Assembly (NCBI GenBank): GCA_036489565.1 | Contig: DASXFN010000091.1 | Location: 46,368 to 110,367 of the forward strand | Direction of reading: 5' to 3' | From: JAICKN01 sp036489565 | GTDB taxonomy: Bacteria; Acidobacteriota; Terriglobia; Terriglobales; Acidobacteriaceae | DNA: 64,000 nucleotides | Part shown: positions 50,448-58,903 of the stretch, one piece after another | How the letters are laid out: each line of letters begins with the position of its first letter | Position numbering within the stretch: the stretch's first letter is position 1 | Translations under genes and position numbers: made by a program | Notes under the pieces: model-generated | The model's database searches: none | What the model was told of the DNA's origin: nothing | Seen by the model: the letters and a program-made list of their open reading frames with translations, nothing else

Positions 50448-53400
50448 ATGAAGACGCGAATTCTTCTCCTTTGTGCTCTCCTGCTGGCCTCGCTGGGAAT
50501 TTTTGCCGCCGCGCCTGATTCCTCTAAGCCTGCTGATTCCGCTGTTGAAGCCGCCCGCCATAACAACCTGGGTGTCGCTTATATGAACCAGCAGTCTTTT
50601 GATAAAGCTCTCAAGGAATTTCAGCAGGCGGCTGCGCTCGATCCAAAGCTGCGCATTGCCCATCTGAATCAGGGCGTCGCGTTGCTGGGCCTTGCCAAAC
50701 TCGATCAGGCGGCAACGTTGCTACAGGAAGCCACCAAACAAGCTCCTCGGGACCCGCACGCCTGGTTCAATCTTGGTCTGCTTTATAAGAATTCTTCCAA
50801 CATTAAGAGCGCGGTTGATGCCTTTCGCCATGTGGTGGCCATTGATGCCGATGATGCGAACACCTGGTATTTTCTCGGCGCGGTCTATTCGCAGAACAAG
50901 CAGTTTCCCGAAGCGATGGACGCTTTCCAGCACGCGCTTAAGCTCGATCCGCACCACGCCTCAGCCGAGTTTGGACTGGCACGCGCTTATCAGCAATCCG
51001 GGGACGCAACGCATGCCCGCGAGCATCTCGTAAAGTTCCAGCACATCACCCAAAGCAAATTGGGCACGGCCATGGGCCTGGCCTACGGCGATCAGGGAAA
51101 GTATTCGCTGGCGGAGGAATCTCCCGCGGCCATAGAGAAAGCGCTGCCGGAAATTCCGGTGAAGTTTGTGGATGTGACGAAGGAATCTGGACTCATATCG
51201 CAGCCAAGCAAATCAGACAACAATGATTTATCTACATTCGTTGGCCCCGGAGCTTGTTTTCTCGATTATGACGGAGACGGCAAGATTGACATTTTCCTCG
51301 CTGACAACGGCCCGCAGGGCGGGATGGTGCTTTACCAAAATCTTGGAAGCGGCAAGTTCCAAGACGTAACAAAAAAAGCCGGACTCGATCCGACCGGTCA
51401 TGCAATTGGCTGCACCGCAGGTGATTATGACAATGATGGAGCGACTGATCTCGCTGTAAGCCTGAAACACAATGTGCTGCTATTACACAACCGTAAGGAC
51501 GGCACATTTGAAGACGTTGCCCCAGTCGCGGGGGTTAAATTTCCCAACCTTGCACCAAATTCACCGGCTTTTAATGCGGGGCTCACGTTTATTGATTACG
51601 ACCACGATGGTGATCTGGACCTTTATGTCAGCAACTATCTCGAAGGGCCAACTTTTGATCCTCGCATAAAAATCACAGGAAACATCGCCGGCAGCATCCT
51701 CGGTTCTTACGGTTCTTACGGCGCCATGTTTAGGAATAACGGAGATAGCACTTTCACTAACGTCACAGAAGAAACGGGTCTGGACAATATAGGTCTCGCC
51801 TCTGTTGGTACAGACTACGACAATGATCGTGCTATTGACCTCGCTGTTACGAGCTGGTCAGGCGCTGCAATCTTCGAGAATCCTAGAGAAGGAAAATTTC
51901 GTCGTCGCGTTCCCTGGTCAACACAACAAGCTTTGAGCGCAAAAGGCATTGCTGTTCTCGACTTCAATCATGACGGTTGGATGGATGTGGCGTTTACCCA
52001 TTGGGAATCGCCCGCCGTTACCCTTTGGCGGAATAATCAAGGGAAGAGCTTTGAGCGGGTTCCGATTCCGGAAACAAATTGGGCGCGCGCCTATGGCATC
52101 GCCGCTGTTGATTACGACAACGACGGATGGGTTGATCTTGTTGCCGTTGGCGAAACCAAAGACGGCAAAGGCGAAGTAAAGTTGTTCCGTAACCTCGGTC
52201 CCGATGGCTTCAAGGACGTCACTGCCGACGTAGGCCTCGACAAAATCCAACTCAAAGATCCCCGAGCGATTATCACTGGAGATTTCGACAACGACGGCGC
52301 TACTGATCTTCTAATCACTCAAAACCACGGCCCTGCGGTACTGCTCCGCAACGAAGGCGGCAACAAAAATAACTGGCTCAAGCTTGACCTTAAGGGCCTC
52401 GCCGACAACAAGAGTGCGATCGGAACCAAGGTCGAAGTTTTCTCCGGCATGAATCGCCAGAAATTTGAAATTTACGGCTCCAATGGCTACCTCGGTCAGA
52501 ACTCGACCTTGCTGAATATCGGCCTTGGGCACGCGAAAGAGGCCGATGTCGTCCGCATGTTGTGGCCCGGCGGCGTGGTGCAGGACGAAATTGAAATTGC
52601 CGCGAATAAGCTACAGAGCTTCACTGAAATGGATCGCCGTGGCAGCTCCTGCCCCACACTCTTCGTCTGGGACGGCCATCACTATGAGCTTGTTGCTGAC
52701 ATGATCGGCGCGGGCGTTGTGGGCCATTGGGTGGGCCCGCATGAGCGCAACATCGCGCGTCCAACTGAGTACGTAAAAGTAGATCGCAATTCCATTCAGG
52801 AGAAAAACGGAAAATTCAGCTTCCGCCTGATGGAGCCAATGGAAGAAGTTGTTTATCTCGATCAAGTCAAGATGCTGGCCGTGGACCATCCGGCGGACTT
52901 TGATGTTTATCCCAACGAATATTTCGCCAGCAATCCGCCTTATCCGGATTTCAAAGTTGTCGCCAGTCGCGGTTCTGACGCTCAGCCTCCAGTGGGCGCC
53001 TGGGATGAGCATGGCCACAATCTTTTGCCCGATTTGCTTGCGCATCGTTACGTTGGCGACTTCAAGCTCGAGCCGTTCAAGGGATTCACCAAGCCCCACT
53101 CGCTGATTCTTGATCTCGGCAAACCATACGACGGCGGTCCGCTGTGGCTGTTGATGCATGGCGAAATTGAATACTTCACCGCAACAGGCATGTATGCCGC
53201 GAGCCAGGCGGGAATTGAAGCGACCGCTCCGTATGTTGAAGCGCTCGACTCAAAGGGCAACTGGATGAAAGTCGTAAACGACATCGGCTTTCCCGCAGGC
53301 GGTCCGCGCACGATGACAGCCGACCTTACGAACAAGCTCCCGGAAGGCACGCACCGCATTCGTATTACGACCAATCTGCAAATCTATTGGGACAGCATCC

Positions 53401-53933
53401 TCATTGACCGCACGCCGCAAAACCAGCAGGTGCGTTTGAGCGAAATTCCGCTGCAAAGCGCGAATCTTGATTTCCACGGCTATCCTCGCCAGACCGAAGC
53501 CCAGCCGCCCGGAGTGGTGAAGTACAACTACGAGCAGGTCAGCGCCACCGGTCCATATGCGCATGCGGCGGGCGCGTACACGCGCTATGGCAATGTGCTG
53601 CCTTTGCTTACAAAGTTCGACGACCGGCTTGCGGTTTTTGGCTCCGGGGAAGAAGTTGCGCTGGAGTTCGATCCGGCAAAGCTGCCGCCACTTGCGGCAG
53701 GCTGGAAGCGCGACTATTTCTTTCTGGCCAACGGCTACGAAAAAGATATGGACTTCTACGCGGCGGATGGTTCGACGGTGGCGCCTTTGCCGTTTCGGGG
53801 GATGGGAACGTATCCTTATGCAGGCAAATCGTTCCCGCTCGATCAAACGCACATGAATGATCTGCTCAACTACAACACCCGCGATCTGTCGGGGAACGAG
53901 CCGAAGGGGTACGCGTTCGATTACAAAAAATGA
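50448..53933 (+). CDS. Large secreted TPR-VCBS-ASPIC/UnbV protein (CRTAC1-like)
   Basis: A 1161-residue exported protein. A signal peptide (MKTRILLLCALLLASLGIFA) precedes about four TPR repeats (residues 30-205; e.g. HNNLGVAYMNQQSFDKALKEFQQAAALDP). Then come at least seven VCBS/FG-GAP calcium-binding-type repeats (DYDGDGKIDIFLADNG, DYDNDGATDLAVS, DYDHDGDLDLYVSNY, DFNHDGWMDVAFTHW, DYDNDGWVDLVAVGE, DFDNDGATDLLIT) forming a likely beta-propeller, and an ASPIC/UnbV domain (IGTKVEVFSG ... VVRMLWPGGVVQDE). The last 430 residues form a further domain I cannot name. Such proteins are abundant in Acidobacteria and Planctomycetes; function is unknown, probably carbohydrate or protein binding outside the cytoplasm. 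Confidence 0.9.
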   Translation: MKTRILLLCALLLASLGIFAAAPDSSKPADSAVEAARHNNLGVAYMNQQSFDKALKEFQQAAALDPKLRIAHLNQGVALLGLAKLDQAATLLQEATKQAPRDPHAWFNLGLLYKNSSNIKSAVDAFRHVVAIDADDANTWYFLGAVYSQNKQFPEAMDAFQHALKLDPHHASAEFGLARAYQQSGDATHAREHLVKFQHITQSKLGTAMGLAYGDQGKYSLAEESPAAIEKALPEIPVKFVDVTKESGLISQPSKSDNNDLSTFVGPGACFLDYDGDGKIDIFLADNGPQGGMVLYQNLGSGKFQDVTKKAGLDPTGHAIGCTAGDYDNDGATDLAVSLKHNVLLLHNRKDGTFEDVAPVAGVKFPNLAPNSPAFNAGLTFIDYDHDGDLDLYVSNYLEGPTFDPRIKITGNIAGSILGSYGSYGAMFRNNGDSTFTNVTEETGLDNIGLASVGTDYDNDRAIDLAVTSWSGAAIFENPREGKFRRRVPWSTQQALSAKGIAVLDFNHDGWMDVAFTHWESPAVTLWRNNQGKSFERVPIPETNWARAYGIAAVDYDNDGWVDLVAVGETKDGKGEVKLFRNLGPDGFKDVTADVGLDKIQLKDPRAIITGDFDNDGATDLLITQNHGPAVLLRNEGGNKNNWLKLDLKGLADNKSAIGTKVEVFSGMNRQKFEIYGSNGYLGQNSTLLNIGLGHAKEADVVRMLWPGGVVQDEIEIAANKLQSFTEMDRRGSSCPTLFVWDGHHYELVADMIGAGVVGHWVGPHERNIARPTEYVKVDRNSIQEKNGKFSFRLMEPMEEVVYLDQVKMLAVDHPADFDVYPNEYFASNPPYPDFKVVASRGSDAQPPVGAWDEHGHNLLPDLLAHRYVGDFKLEPFKGFTKPHSLILDLGKPYDGGPLWLLMHGEIEYFTATGMYAASQAGIEATAPYVEALDSKGNWMKVVNDIGFPAGGPRTMTADLTNKLPEGTHRIRITTNLQIYWDSILIDRTPQNQQVRLSEIPLQSANLDFHGYPRQTEAQPPGVVKYNYEQVSATGPYAHAAGAYTRYGNVLPLLTKFDDRLAVFGSGEEVALEFDPAKLPPLAAGWKRDYFFLANGYEKDMDFYAADGSTVAPLPFRGMGTYPYAGKSFPLDQTHMNDLLNYNTRDLSGNEPKGYAFDYKK

Positions 53934-54118
53934 GGACTCTCGCGAAAAATTCAGTCCCGCGGCCCAATTCGGGCGGAGAGGCAGTCGCACGAAAGGACGT
54001 GCTTCTAACTAGAGCCAGTTCCTGCACTTAGAAACGGCTTTTCGCCGATGGACACGGCCAGCGACGAGACAGTCGTTTATAATTATTTCCTCGCGTCTAT
54101 TTCTGGAGTAATAACTGA

Positions 54119-56101
54119 ATGATTCGCTTTCTACAAACACCTGGCCCCATCAAGAAAATTATTTTCGGAGGACTGCTCGTCCTTCTATCGCTGGCAATGC
54201 TGGTGTATTTGATTCCCAGCGGCGGTTCCATGGGAAACAGCACCACGCAGCGTGGTGTACTGGCCGAAGTGGGTGGAGAAAACGTCACCACTGTTGAAGT
54301 CCAGCGGGCGGCGCGCAACATGATTGAGCAGCAGTATCCGCATGGCGGCCCGCAACTGGCGTATTTGACGCCTCTTGCCAATCGTCAGGCTGCCGAGCAG
54401 TTGATCAACCAGCGCGCAATGGACGCAGAGGCCCGGCGCATCGGCCTGCATGTTAGTGATCAGGAGCTGAGCGACGAGTTACAGCACGGCAGCTATGCCG
54501 ACACGTTTTTCCCCGGCGGCAAGTTCATCGGTCAGGACGCGTATCAGGCGATGATCGAGCGCGCCAATATGACGGTTCCGCAATTTGAACAGTCGGTAAA
54601 GGAAGGTATTTTGCGGCAAAAGCTGCTGGCCCTCGTTACTGGCGGCATAACAGTGTCTGACGCGGACGTGCACAAGGACTTTGAAGACAAGAACACCAAG
54701 GTTAAATTCGATTACGCATTTTTCACCAAGGATGATGTGCTTAAGAGCATTCACCCCGCCGACGCGGAGCTGCGCGCCTTTTACGATCAGAACAAGCAGA
54801 TGTATGCCAACTCGATTCCGGAGCAGCGGAAAATTGCTTATGTGGTTCTTGATCAGCAGGGCATTGCCTCCAAAATTCAGGTCAGCGATGACGAATTGCG
54901 CTCCTATTACGACCAGCATCGCGATCAATACGTAACCGCGGAGCAGGTGAACGTAAGCCAGATTCTGATCAAAACCCCTCTGCCCGGGCCAGATGGGAAA
55001 GTTGACCAGAAGGCGGCCGACGCTGCCCGCGCCAAGGCCGATGACGTCCTCAAGCAAGTGAAGGCTGGAGGAGATTTTGCTCAATTGGCCAAGAAGTACT
55101 CGGAAGATCCCAGCGCGAAAAATGGGGGTTCCGTCGGCTGGGTGCAGCATGGCGGCTTTCCAGTCGCGGATGTGGACAAAGCAGCCTTCTCGCTGGCGAA
55201 GGGCGCGACCAGTGACGTCATCAATGCTGGATATGCTTTTGTGATCCTGCATATTGACGACAAGAAGCCCGCGCACGTGAGCCCGCTGGATGAAGTGAAA
55301 GCCCAGATCGAACCGTTGATTCAACAACAAAAGGCGGGGCAGGTGGCGGATGACAAGGCGCAAGCTCTGGTTACAGCCGCCCGCGACGGGGGCCTTGATA
55401 AGGCCGCTGCGAGCCAGGGACTGCAAGTTGTCACCACCGATTTTGTAAGCCGGAGCAGTTCGCTGCCGGGAATCGGCAACGCTCCTTCGTTTATGGACGC
55501 TGTTTTTAGTGCGGCGCCCAAATCTCCGCCGGACGAGGCCCAGGCTCCCGCAGGCTACGCAATTTTCCAGGTTCTGGACGTGAAGCCCCCTGCTACTCCT
55601 ACTTTTGAGGCCATACGCAGCCAGGTGGAAGAACAATTCAAAAATCAGCAGGTGACGATGTTGCTTCCGCAAAAGGCCAAGGAACTTTCTGACAAGGCCA
55701 TTGCGGAGCATGATTTGAAAAAGGCAGCAAAGGAACTGGGCGCCACTTTCAAAAGCAGCGACTTCGTGCTGCCCACCGCACAAGTTCCCGATATTGGTAC
55801 TATGCAGGGGCCGGCTTCGGTGGCATTTACCTTGCAGCCGGGGAAAATCAGCGGGCCTGTGAACAGCGAGAACACCGCGGCAGTCATTCAGGTGACCGAT
55901 CGCCAGCCGCCTGCGGACCAGGACTTCGCGGCGAAAAAAGACGAGCTTCGCAATGGCCTGGTGGAAGCGAAGCAGCAGGACCTGTTTGGCCTGTTCATGA
56001 CCAACCTTCGCGACACAATGGAGAAGGCTGGAAACATCAAGATTAATCAAGATGAATACAAAGCCTTAACGAAAATGCAAACTGGAGAACCGGGAGAGTA
56101 G
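54119..56101 (+). CDS. Membrane-anchored peptidyl-prolyl isomerase, PpiD/SurA-like
   Basis: A 660-residue periplasmic folding factor held by one N-terminal helix (FLQTPGPIKKIIFGGLLVLLSLAMLVYLIP). A SurA_N-type chaperone region (about 55-280: VEVQRAARNMIEQQY; ELSDELQHGSYADTFFPGGK) precedes a parvulin rotamase domain (QVNVSQILIKTPLPG; GGDFAQLAKKYSEDPSAKNGGSVGWVQHGGFPVADVDKAAFSL). A second, less typical parvulin-like segment and a long helical C-terminal part follow. The layout matches PpiD. It presumably helps newly exported proteins, such as the large secreted protein upstream, to fold. Confidence 0.92.
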   Translation: MIRFLQTPGPIKKIIFGGLLVLLSLAMLVYLIPSGGSMGNSTTQRGVLAEVGGENVTTVEVQRAARNMIEQQYPHGGPQLAYLTPLANRQAAEQLINQRAMDAEARRIGLHVSDQELSDELQHGSYADTFFPGGKFIGQDAYQAMIERANMTVPQFEQSVKEGILRQKLLALVTGGITVSDADVHKDFEDKNTKVKFDYAFFTKDDVLKSIHPADAELRAFYDQNKQMYANSIPEQRKIAYVVLDQQGIASKIQVSDDELRSYYDQHRDQYVTAEQVNVSQILIKTPLPGPDGKVDQKAADAARAKADDVLKQVKAGGDFAQLAKKYSEDPSAKNGGSVGWVQHGGFPVADVDKAAFSLAKGATSDVINAGYAFVILHIDDKKPAHVSPLDEVKAQIEPLIQQQKAGQVADDKAQALVTAARDGGLDKAAASQGLQVVTTDFVSRSSSLPGIGNAPSFMDAVFSAAPKSPPDEAQAPAGYAIFQVLDVKPPATPTFEAIRSQVEEQFKNQQVTMLLPQKAKELSDKAIAEHDLKKAAKELGATFKSSDFVLPTAQVPDIGTMQGPASVAFTLQPGKISGPVNSENTAAVIQVTDRQPPADQDFAAKKDELRNGLVEAKQQDLFGLFMTNLRDTMEKAGNIKINQDEYKALTKMQTGEPGE

Positions 56102-56163
56102 CAACCGCCGCTGAATTTTTCTCATCTACGTGCGGCATACCTTGCGACGAAGTAAAACACCCA

Positions 56164-57693
56164 ATGCCTTTCCCGCGCTCGACTGGAATTCTGCTTCACC
56201 CTATCTGTCTGCCGTCCCGTGGCGGAATCGGAGATTTGGGCGGGGCTGCGTATGAATTTGTGGATTTCCTGGCCTCCGCGCGCCAGGGGCTTTGGCAGGT
56301 TCTTCCCTTAGGCCCACCCGCGAACGGAAATTCTCCTTACTCTTCCACATCTGCTTTTGCCGGCAATCCGCTGCTCATCAGCCTTGAGCGATTGGCCGAG
56401 CATGGATGGCTCTCGGCCGGGGACCTCGGCGGCTTGTCCACTGACGTTGGACCGATTGATTACGAAGCAGTCTCGCACCTTAAAGTCCCATTGCTGGAGC
56501 GGGCCTCGCGGAACTTTCTGGAACGGCTTTCCGGGAATGCCAAGGGCCGGTTTGAAAACTTTTGCCTTCAGAACCAATGGTGGCTCGAGGATTTCGTGCT
56601 GTTTGACTCATTGCGTTCTCGCTACGCCGGCACGCGATGGGACCAGTGGCCGCGCAAACTCGCTCGCCATTACACGGAAGAGTTGGACGTTGCGCGGCAG
56701 GAGTTGGCCGCTGAACTTGCCGTGCGCCGGGTGATCCAATTCTTCTTCTACGAGCAGTGGAATGCCTTGCGGCAATATTGCGCGCAGCGCTCTATCCGGA
56801 TTGTTGGGGACATCGCTATTTTTGTGGATTACGACAGCGCCGATGTGTGGGCTTATCGGGACCGCTTCCGGCTTAAGGATGATTTGCAACCGGAAGTTGT
56901 ATCGGGCGTTCCGCCTGACGCTTTCAGCGCAACCGGGCAGCGCTGGGGGAATCCTCTCTACAACTGGGACGCAATGCGAGCCAACGGATTTGAATGGTGG
57001 ATCAACCGCCTACGCTGGGCGACGCAGACGTGCGACATTATTCGGCTTGATCACTTTCGCGGCTTCGCGCAATTTTGGGAAATCCCCGCCAGCGAGCCGA
57101 CTGCCATCCATGGGCGCTGGGTGGATGGGCCCGGCGACGAGCTTTTTAACAAGCTACGCGAAGAGCTTGGCGGGCTGCCATTTTTCGCAGAAGACCTGGG
57201 CGTGATTACGCCTGATGTGAATGCGCTTCGCGACCGTCACAAAATCCCCGGCATGGCCGTGCTGCAGTTTGCCTTTGGCGATCCCGGCGCGCATATTTAC
57301 CTGCCGCATCGCCTTACTCCCGAGCGCGTTATTTACACGGGCACCCACGACAACGATACGACCCTGGGCTGGTGGAACTTGATTTCAGAGCAGGAACGCC
57401 AGGCAGTAAAAGCCCTGGTGGGTTGCTACAGCGACGGCGTGAATTGGGGTTTGATCCGTCTGGCGCAGAGTTCCGTGGCGAGTCTTTCAGTAGCGCCCAT
57501 ACAAGATGTGTTCGGTCTGGGGAGTGAAGCCCGCATCAATACTCCCAGCACGCATACCGGAAATTATCATTGGCGCTATCAGCCGGGTTCATTGAAAGCG
57601 GAGCTGGCGGAAAAGCTGACCCGTCTGGCTGAGGTCACTGACAGGCTTCCACAGCCCATGCCGCAGCCGCCTCATCAGGATTTCGTGGCTTAG
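56164..57693 (+). CDS. malQ: 4-alpha-glucanotransferase (GH77)
   Basis: MalQ, amylomaltase, moves glucan segments between maltodextrins in the cytosol. The 509-residue product starts RSTGILLHPICLPSRGGIGDLG and has the GH77 motifs WQVLPLGPPANGNSPYSS, GVPPDAFSATGQRWGNPLYNW, RLDHFRGFAQFWEIP (nucleophile Asp), FFAEDLGVITP (acid/base Glu) and TGTHDNDTTLGWW (transition-state Asp). It should rework oligosaccharides released by amylases. No malP is adjacent. Its stop is 37 bases from the convergent unknown gene. Confidence 0.96.
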   Translation: MPFPRSTGILLHPICLPSRGGIGDLGGAAYEFVDFLASARQGLWQVLPLGPPANGNSPYSSTSAFAGNPLLISLERLAEHGWLSAGDLGGLSTDVGPIDYEAVSHLKVPLLERASRNFLERLSGNAKGRFENFCLQNQWWLEDFVLFDSLRSRYAGTRWDQWPRKLARHYTEELDVARQELAAELAVRRVIQFFFYEQWNALRQYCAQRSIRIVGDIAIFVDYDSADVWAYRDRFRLKDDLQPEVVSGVPPDAFSATGQRWGNPLYNWDAMRANGFEWWINRLRWATQTCDIIRLDHFRGFAQFWEIPASEPTAIHGRWVDGPGDELFNKLREELGGLPFFAEDLGVITPDVNALRDRHKIPGMAVLQFAFGDPGAHIYLPHRLTPERVIYTGTHDNDTTLGWWNLISEQERQAVKALVGCYSDGVNWGLIRLAQSSVASLSVAPIQDVFGLGSEARINTPSTHTGNYHWRYQPGSLKAELAEKLTRLAEVTDRLPQPMPQPPHQDFVA

Positions 57694-57730
57694 ATTTCAA
57701 GGGCGCCCGGCTCCCAGTTCAGAACCTGAA

Positions 57731-58690
57731 TTAATCCATGTCTGAGTAGTAGCGGATGGTAGAGGGCTTTGTAGCCGAGGCTGCGGGCGTCTTCTTTGCG
57801 CTCCCGTATCGAACAATGGTGTCTTCGGCCACGGCAGTGTCGGCTTCCGAGGCATGCGGCGTCGCTTTTGATGGAGAGTTGACAGTGCTTACCAGTACAG
57901 CAGATTTTATCGGCACTGCGGTTTCACCGCCGGGTCCCGCGCTATGTTCCGCGACATGAAGCGGCGTGGCCATTCGCGTTCCTGGGGCGGGTGAGTCTGC
58001 GGCTTTTGGGAGCGCGTGGCTATGGGCGAAGGTAAGGAACATGAGGATGACAAAAGCGGCACAGCCTGCGGCGGCAGCCGCCACTTTCGGCAAAGGCGAA
58101 TTCCAGGAATGTAGATTGGTTTTTCGCAACTCACTGCCATGCCAGGGCGACCGGTTCGATAATGGCGCCATTTCCTGCTCTGCCGGGGCATTTTCGCCGG
58201 ACGACGAAAAATTAAACATTGATGGTACGAGGTCAGGGTCAACGCTGTAGGACGGATGAACCTGTTCTCGTTTAACAGGCTCGGCCATCCCGTGGGTTAC
58301 CGAGGGCGCGTCTTGAGCGGGTTCGTTTGGCTGTGCCGAATCTTCGTTAAGCGCAAGCGTGGTTGCGATCGCTTCCTGCGTCTCGGCATCTCCTTCAAAC
58401 GCAGCCAACATGGTCCAAATATCTTCCTGTTGCGGTGGCAATGCCGGCTGTTGCACGGCAGCCCCGGCCGACTCTGGTACTGAAAACGAAGTTGAGACAG
58501 GAATCTCCGTGGCGCGAACGTTGGCACCAGCAGGACGGGACATAGCTTCCAATTTGATCTCCAGATCGGCTGTTCCTGAAACCGCCTGTTCCGGAGAAAT
58601 AATGTGTACCTCAAACCCGCGCGAATTTAAATCGCGCACCAAGCCGCCTGAAAACTCCGGCATGCTGGTAATGATTCGTGCAATTGGCAT
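57731..58690 (-). CDS. Membrane-anchored protein of unknown function
   Basis: A 319-residue protein I do not recognise. Residues 1-35 (MPIARIITSMPEFSGGLVRDLNSRGFEVHIISPEQ) look like a small alpha/beta unit. A long proline/alanine/glutamate-rich low-complexity part follows, then one transmembrane helix (about 203-225, VAAAAAGCAAFVILMFLTFAH) and a serine/threonine/alanine-rich C-terminal tail ending RYYSDMD. The order implies a cytoplasmic N-domain and an exported tail. The frame extends to 58744, but MPIARIITSMPEF at 58690 is the natural start. Convergent with malQ. Possible anchor or signalling role is a guess. Confidence 0.6.
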   Translation of the reverse strand: MPIARIITSMPEFSGGLVRDLNSRGFEVHIISPEQAVSGTADLEIKLEAMSRPAGANVRATEIPVSTSFSVPESAGAAVQQPALPPQQEDIWTMLAAFEGDAETQEAIATTLALNEDSAQPNEPAQDAPSVTHGMAEPVKREQVHPSYSVDPDLVPSMFNFSSSGENAPAEQEMAPLSNRSPWHGSELRKTNLHSWNSPLPKVAAAAAGCAAFVILMFLTFAHSHALPKAADSPAPGTRMATPLHVAEHSAGPGGETAVPIKSAVLVSTVNSPSKATPHASEADTAVAEDTIVRYGSAKKTPAASATKPSTIRYYSDMD

Positions 58691-58903
58691 ACACTCCCTG
58701 ACTTCAGCAATTCTAACCGCAACGCCCACCAACCCCAGCGTCAACCAACGCGATTAGGATGCCCGAAGCGTGCAAACGGCTGTTTGCCAGAGGTTTTAAT
58801 CCTCACAATTTATGGTGTGGAAACGCATAAGTTTGCGCACGCCAATATCCATAATTTTGGAGTTTTTCAGAGAAACATCTTCATAGGCTGGCGGTCAAAG
58901 AAG

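Noticed and set aside
54479..56050. 523-codon open frame on the minus strand antisense to the PpiD-like gene
   Set aside because: It is the complement of a well-supported gene with rotamase motifs. Its translation is rich in His/Leu/Arg without any domain, typical of a GC-rich shadow frame.
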